Assembly: GCA_028280915.1 (NCBI GenBank) | Contig: JANQKX010000708.1 | Coordinates: forward strand, 1-7,154 | Origin: Kiloniellaceae bacterium | GTDB taxonomy: Bacteria > Pseudomonadota > Alphaproteobacteria > Kiloniellales > Kiloniellaceae | Direction: 5' to 3' | Length of the DNA: 7,154 nt | Shown: piece after piece, positions 5,911 to 7,154 of the stretch | Position numbering within the stretch: the first letter of the stretch is position 1 | Layout of the letters: every line of letters starts with the position of its first letter | Translations under genes and position numbers: made by a program | The notes under the pieces: model-generated | Database searches by the model: none | Told to the model about the DNA's origin: nothing | The model's input: only the letters and a program-made list of their open reading frames with translations

Positions 5911-7154
5911 ATGGAAAACTTTCTCGCCGGTACCGCCACCCTCTTCGGAGATCCCGCCAGCGCCTTCATCTTTTTCTGCGGCTTGCTGGGCGGCATGCTG
6001 TTCGGCGCCGTGCCCGGGGTCAGCATGCTCACCCTGGCGGCGATCCTGCTGCCCTTCAGCGGCAACATGTCGGCGCCCAACGCCATCATGTTGTTTTCCG
6101 TGATTTATTGCTCGGGCGTGTTCGGCGGCGCCATCACGGCGATCCTGTTCAACATTCCCGGCGCGCCGGAAAACGCCCCCACGGCCTTCGACGGCTATCC
6201 CATGACCCTGAAGGGCCAGGCGGGCAAGGCGGTGGGCGCGGCGGTGCTCTGCTCGGCCTTGGGCGGCACCTGCTCGGCCCTCTTGATGATGTCGGCCACG
6301 CCCATTATCGCCGACTGGGCGATCAGCGCCTTCGGCCCGCCGGAGATTTTCGCCCTGGTGTTCTTCGGCCTGGCGGTGGCCTCCTCCGTGGGCGCCGAGA
6401 CCCTGTGGAAGGGCTGGCTCTCGGTCTTGGTGGGACTCATGCTGGCCACCATCGGCCTGGATCCGGTGGGCGGCATCAAGCGTTATGATTTCGGCTTCCC
6501 CTACCTTTTGGCGGGCATCGGCTTTGTGCCCATGATCCTGGGCTTCTTCGCCGTGGCCGAGGTTTTTGTCCAATCGGAAAAACGGGCCCGGGGCACCTAT
6601 AAGGCGCCCAAGGTCAATCTGGACTTCCCCAGCTTCGCCGAGTTCTGGCGCCTGAAGTTCGCCGTGGTGCGCTCGGTCTGCATCGGCTTTTTCGCCGGCA
6701 TCCTGCCCGGGATCGGCGCCATCCTGGCCGCCTTCATGGGCTATAACGAGGCCGTGCGCTGGTCCAAGGACCGCAACAAGTTCGGCAAGGGCGAGCTGGA
6801 AGGGGTGGTCGCCTCCGAGACCGCCAACAACGCGGCCACGGGCGCCGCCATGATCCCCCTGCTGGCCCTGGGCCTGCCCGGCGGCGCGCTGACCGCCATG
6901 ATGATCGGGGTGTTCCAGATTCACGGCATCGAGCCCGGACCCCTGGTCTTCATCAATTCCAACGATTTGGTGTGGGTGGTGTTCTCCGCCATGTTCTTCG
7001 CCAACATCGCCATTTTCCTGCTGGGCTGGGTGCAGACCAAGACGGTGGTCCACCTCCTGCGGGTGCCCTTCCACCTGCTGGCGCCGGCGATTTTGCTCAT
7101 GGCCACCATCGGCCTGGATCCGGTGGGCGGCATCAAGCGTTATGATTTCGGCTT
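5911..7154 (+). CDS. tctA: Tripartite tricarboxylate transporter large membrane subunit TctA (3' partial)
   Basis: The visible 414 complete codons of an expected roughly 500 encode the large TctA subunit, the polytopic inner-membrane channel that moves the carboxylate with a cation. Conserved elements in order: GLLGGMLFGAVPGVSMLTLA (24-43), NIPGAPENAPTAFDGYPM (81-98), KGQAGKAVGAA (101-111), FGPPEIFALVFFGLAV (141-156), ATIGLDPVGGIKRYDFG (179-195), GIGFVPMILGFFAVAEV (202-218), the second-half GFFAGILPGIGAILAAFMGY (259-278), ASETANNAATGAAMIPLLAL (301-320) with GLPGG (321-325), and IHGIEPGPL (337-345). The two PG-containing segments reflect the two-fold internal similarity of the family. The ATG at 5911 is preceded by GGAAG (5900-5904) at a 6-base spacing. 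Oddity: after HLLAPAILLM (388-397) the frame repeats residues 179-196 exactly, where other TctA proteins continue with a different sequence (of the type VVGAYA.NNS.FD). The last 18 residues are therefore suspect. Long minus-strand frames here are shadows. Confidence 0.93.
   Translation, partial: MENFLAGTATLFGDPASAFIFFCGLLGGMLFGAVPGVSMLTLAAILLPFSGNMSAPNAIMLFSVIYCSGVFGGAITAILFNIPGAPENAPTAFDGYPMTLKGQAGKAVGAAVLCSALGGTCSALLMMSATPIIADWAISAFGPPEIFALVFFGLAVASSVGAETLWKGWLSVLVGLMLATIGLDPVGGIKRYDFGFPYLLAGIGFVPMILGFFAVAEVFVQSEKRARGTYKAPKVNLDFPSFAEFWRLKFAVVRSVCIGFFAGILPGIGAILAAFMGYNEAVRWSKDRNKFGKGELEGVVASETANNAATGAAMIPLLALGLPGGALTAMMIGVFQIHGIEPGPLVFINSNDLVWVVFSAMFFANIAIFLLGWVQTKTVVHLLRVPFHLLAPAILLMATIGLDPVGGIKRYDFG
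6443..6497. repeat. 55-bp direct repeat, copy 1 (native position in tctA)
   Basis: These 55 bases recur exactly at 7100-7154. They encode the conserved GLDPVGGIKRYDFG segment in the first half of TctA, where the family normally has it, so this copy is taken as the original. Confidence 0.95.
7100..7154. repeat. 55-bp direct repeat, copy 2 (out of place, at window end)
   Basis: This copy is identical to 6443-6497, starts 657 bases later and stays in the tctA frame. It reaches the last base of the window, so the true repeat may be longer. Immediately before it both places have CTCAT: CTCATGCTGGCC in copy 1 and CTCATGGCC in copy 2, a short shared sequence where a strand switch could have happened. 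It lies where TctA should have a different sequence, so it may be an assembly or chimera artefact. Confidence 0.95.

Noticed and set aside
5462..6103. 213-codon plus-strand frame across tctB and tctA
   Set aside because: It overlaps both recognised genes in another frame, is rich in Arg, Ala and Pro and has no ribosome site.
5845..7074. 409-codon open frame on the minus strand opposite tctA
   Set aside because: It is a low-complexity His/Gly/Gln/Glu-rich translation typical of the antisense of GC-rich coding DNA, and it lies fully opposite a gene with clear TctA motifs.

Overview
The window looks like chromosomal or contig-end DNA of a high-GC proteobacterium. The protein families present (LysR-type regulator, type II secretion minor pseudopilin, Bug/TctC-type tripartite tricarboxylate transporter, periplasmic sulfatase) suggest a free-living, possibly marine alphaproteobacterium, but no rRNA or other marker fixes the lineage. 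No tRNA, rRNA, CRISPR array or intact mobile element is visible.

Layout, left to right. (1) Positions 1-215 hold the last 70 codons of a LysR-family regulator whose start lies outside the window. (2) Positions 216-958 are degraded accessory DNA. They contain a broken IS5-family transposase remnant with stop codons, frame changes and a lost catalytic Asp, followed by sequence with no gene. (3) Positions 959-2347 encode a complete exported type I sulfatase (CTPTR formylglycine motif). (4) Positions 2348-2577 show nothing recognisable. (5) Positions 2578-3747 on the minus strand encode GspK, a type II secretion minor pseudopilin. It stands alone without other gsp genes and carries a long run of Glu/Asp residues. 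(6) Positions 3748-4189 are the intergenic region between the divergent gspK and tctC. (7) Positions 4190-7154 hold a tctC-tctB-tctA operon: secreted solute-binding protein, small membrane subunit and large membrane subunit of a tripartite tricarboxylate transporter. tctA runs off the right edge.

The three tct genes form one working unit. TctC would capture a carboxylate in the periplasm and hand it to the TctAB membrane complex for cation-coupled uptake. The substrate cannot be read from the sequence. A strong inverted repeat lies between tctC and tctB, where it could favour the binding-protein message over the membrane subunits. The sulfatase and IS remnant by eye have lower GC and more mixed codon use than the flanking genes, as expected of an acquired segment.

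The most notable observation is at the right edge. The last 55 bases exactly repeat positions 6443-6497, 657 bases (219 codons) upstream and in frame, at a point where TctA proteins normally have different sequence. This is most simply an assembly or chimera junction, or less likely a true internal duplication. I found no convincing evidence for a new biological system.
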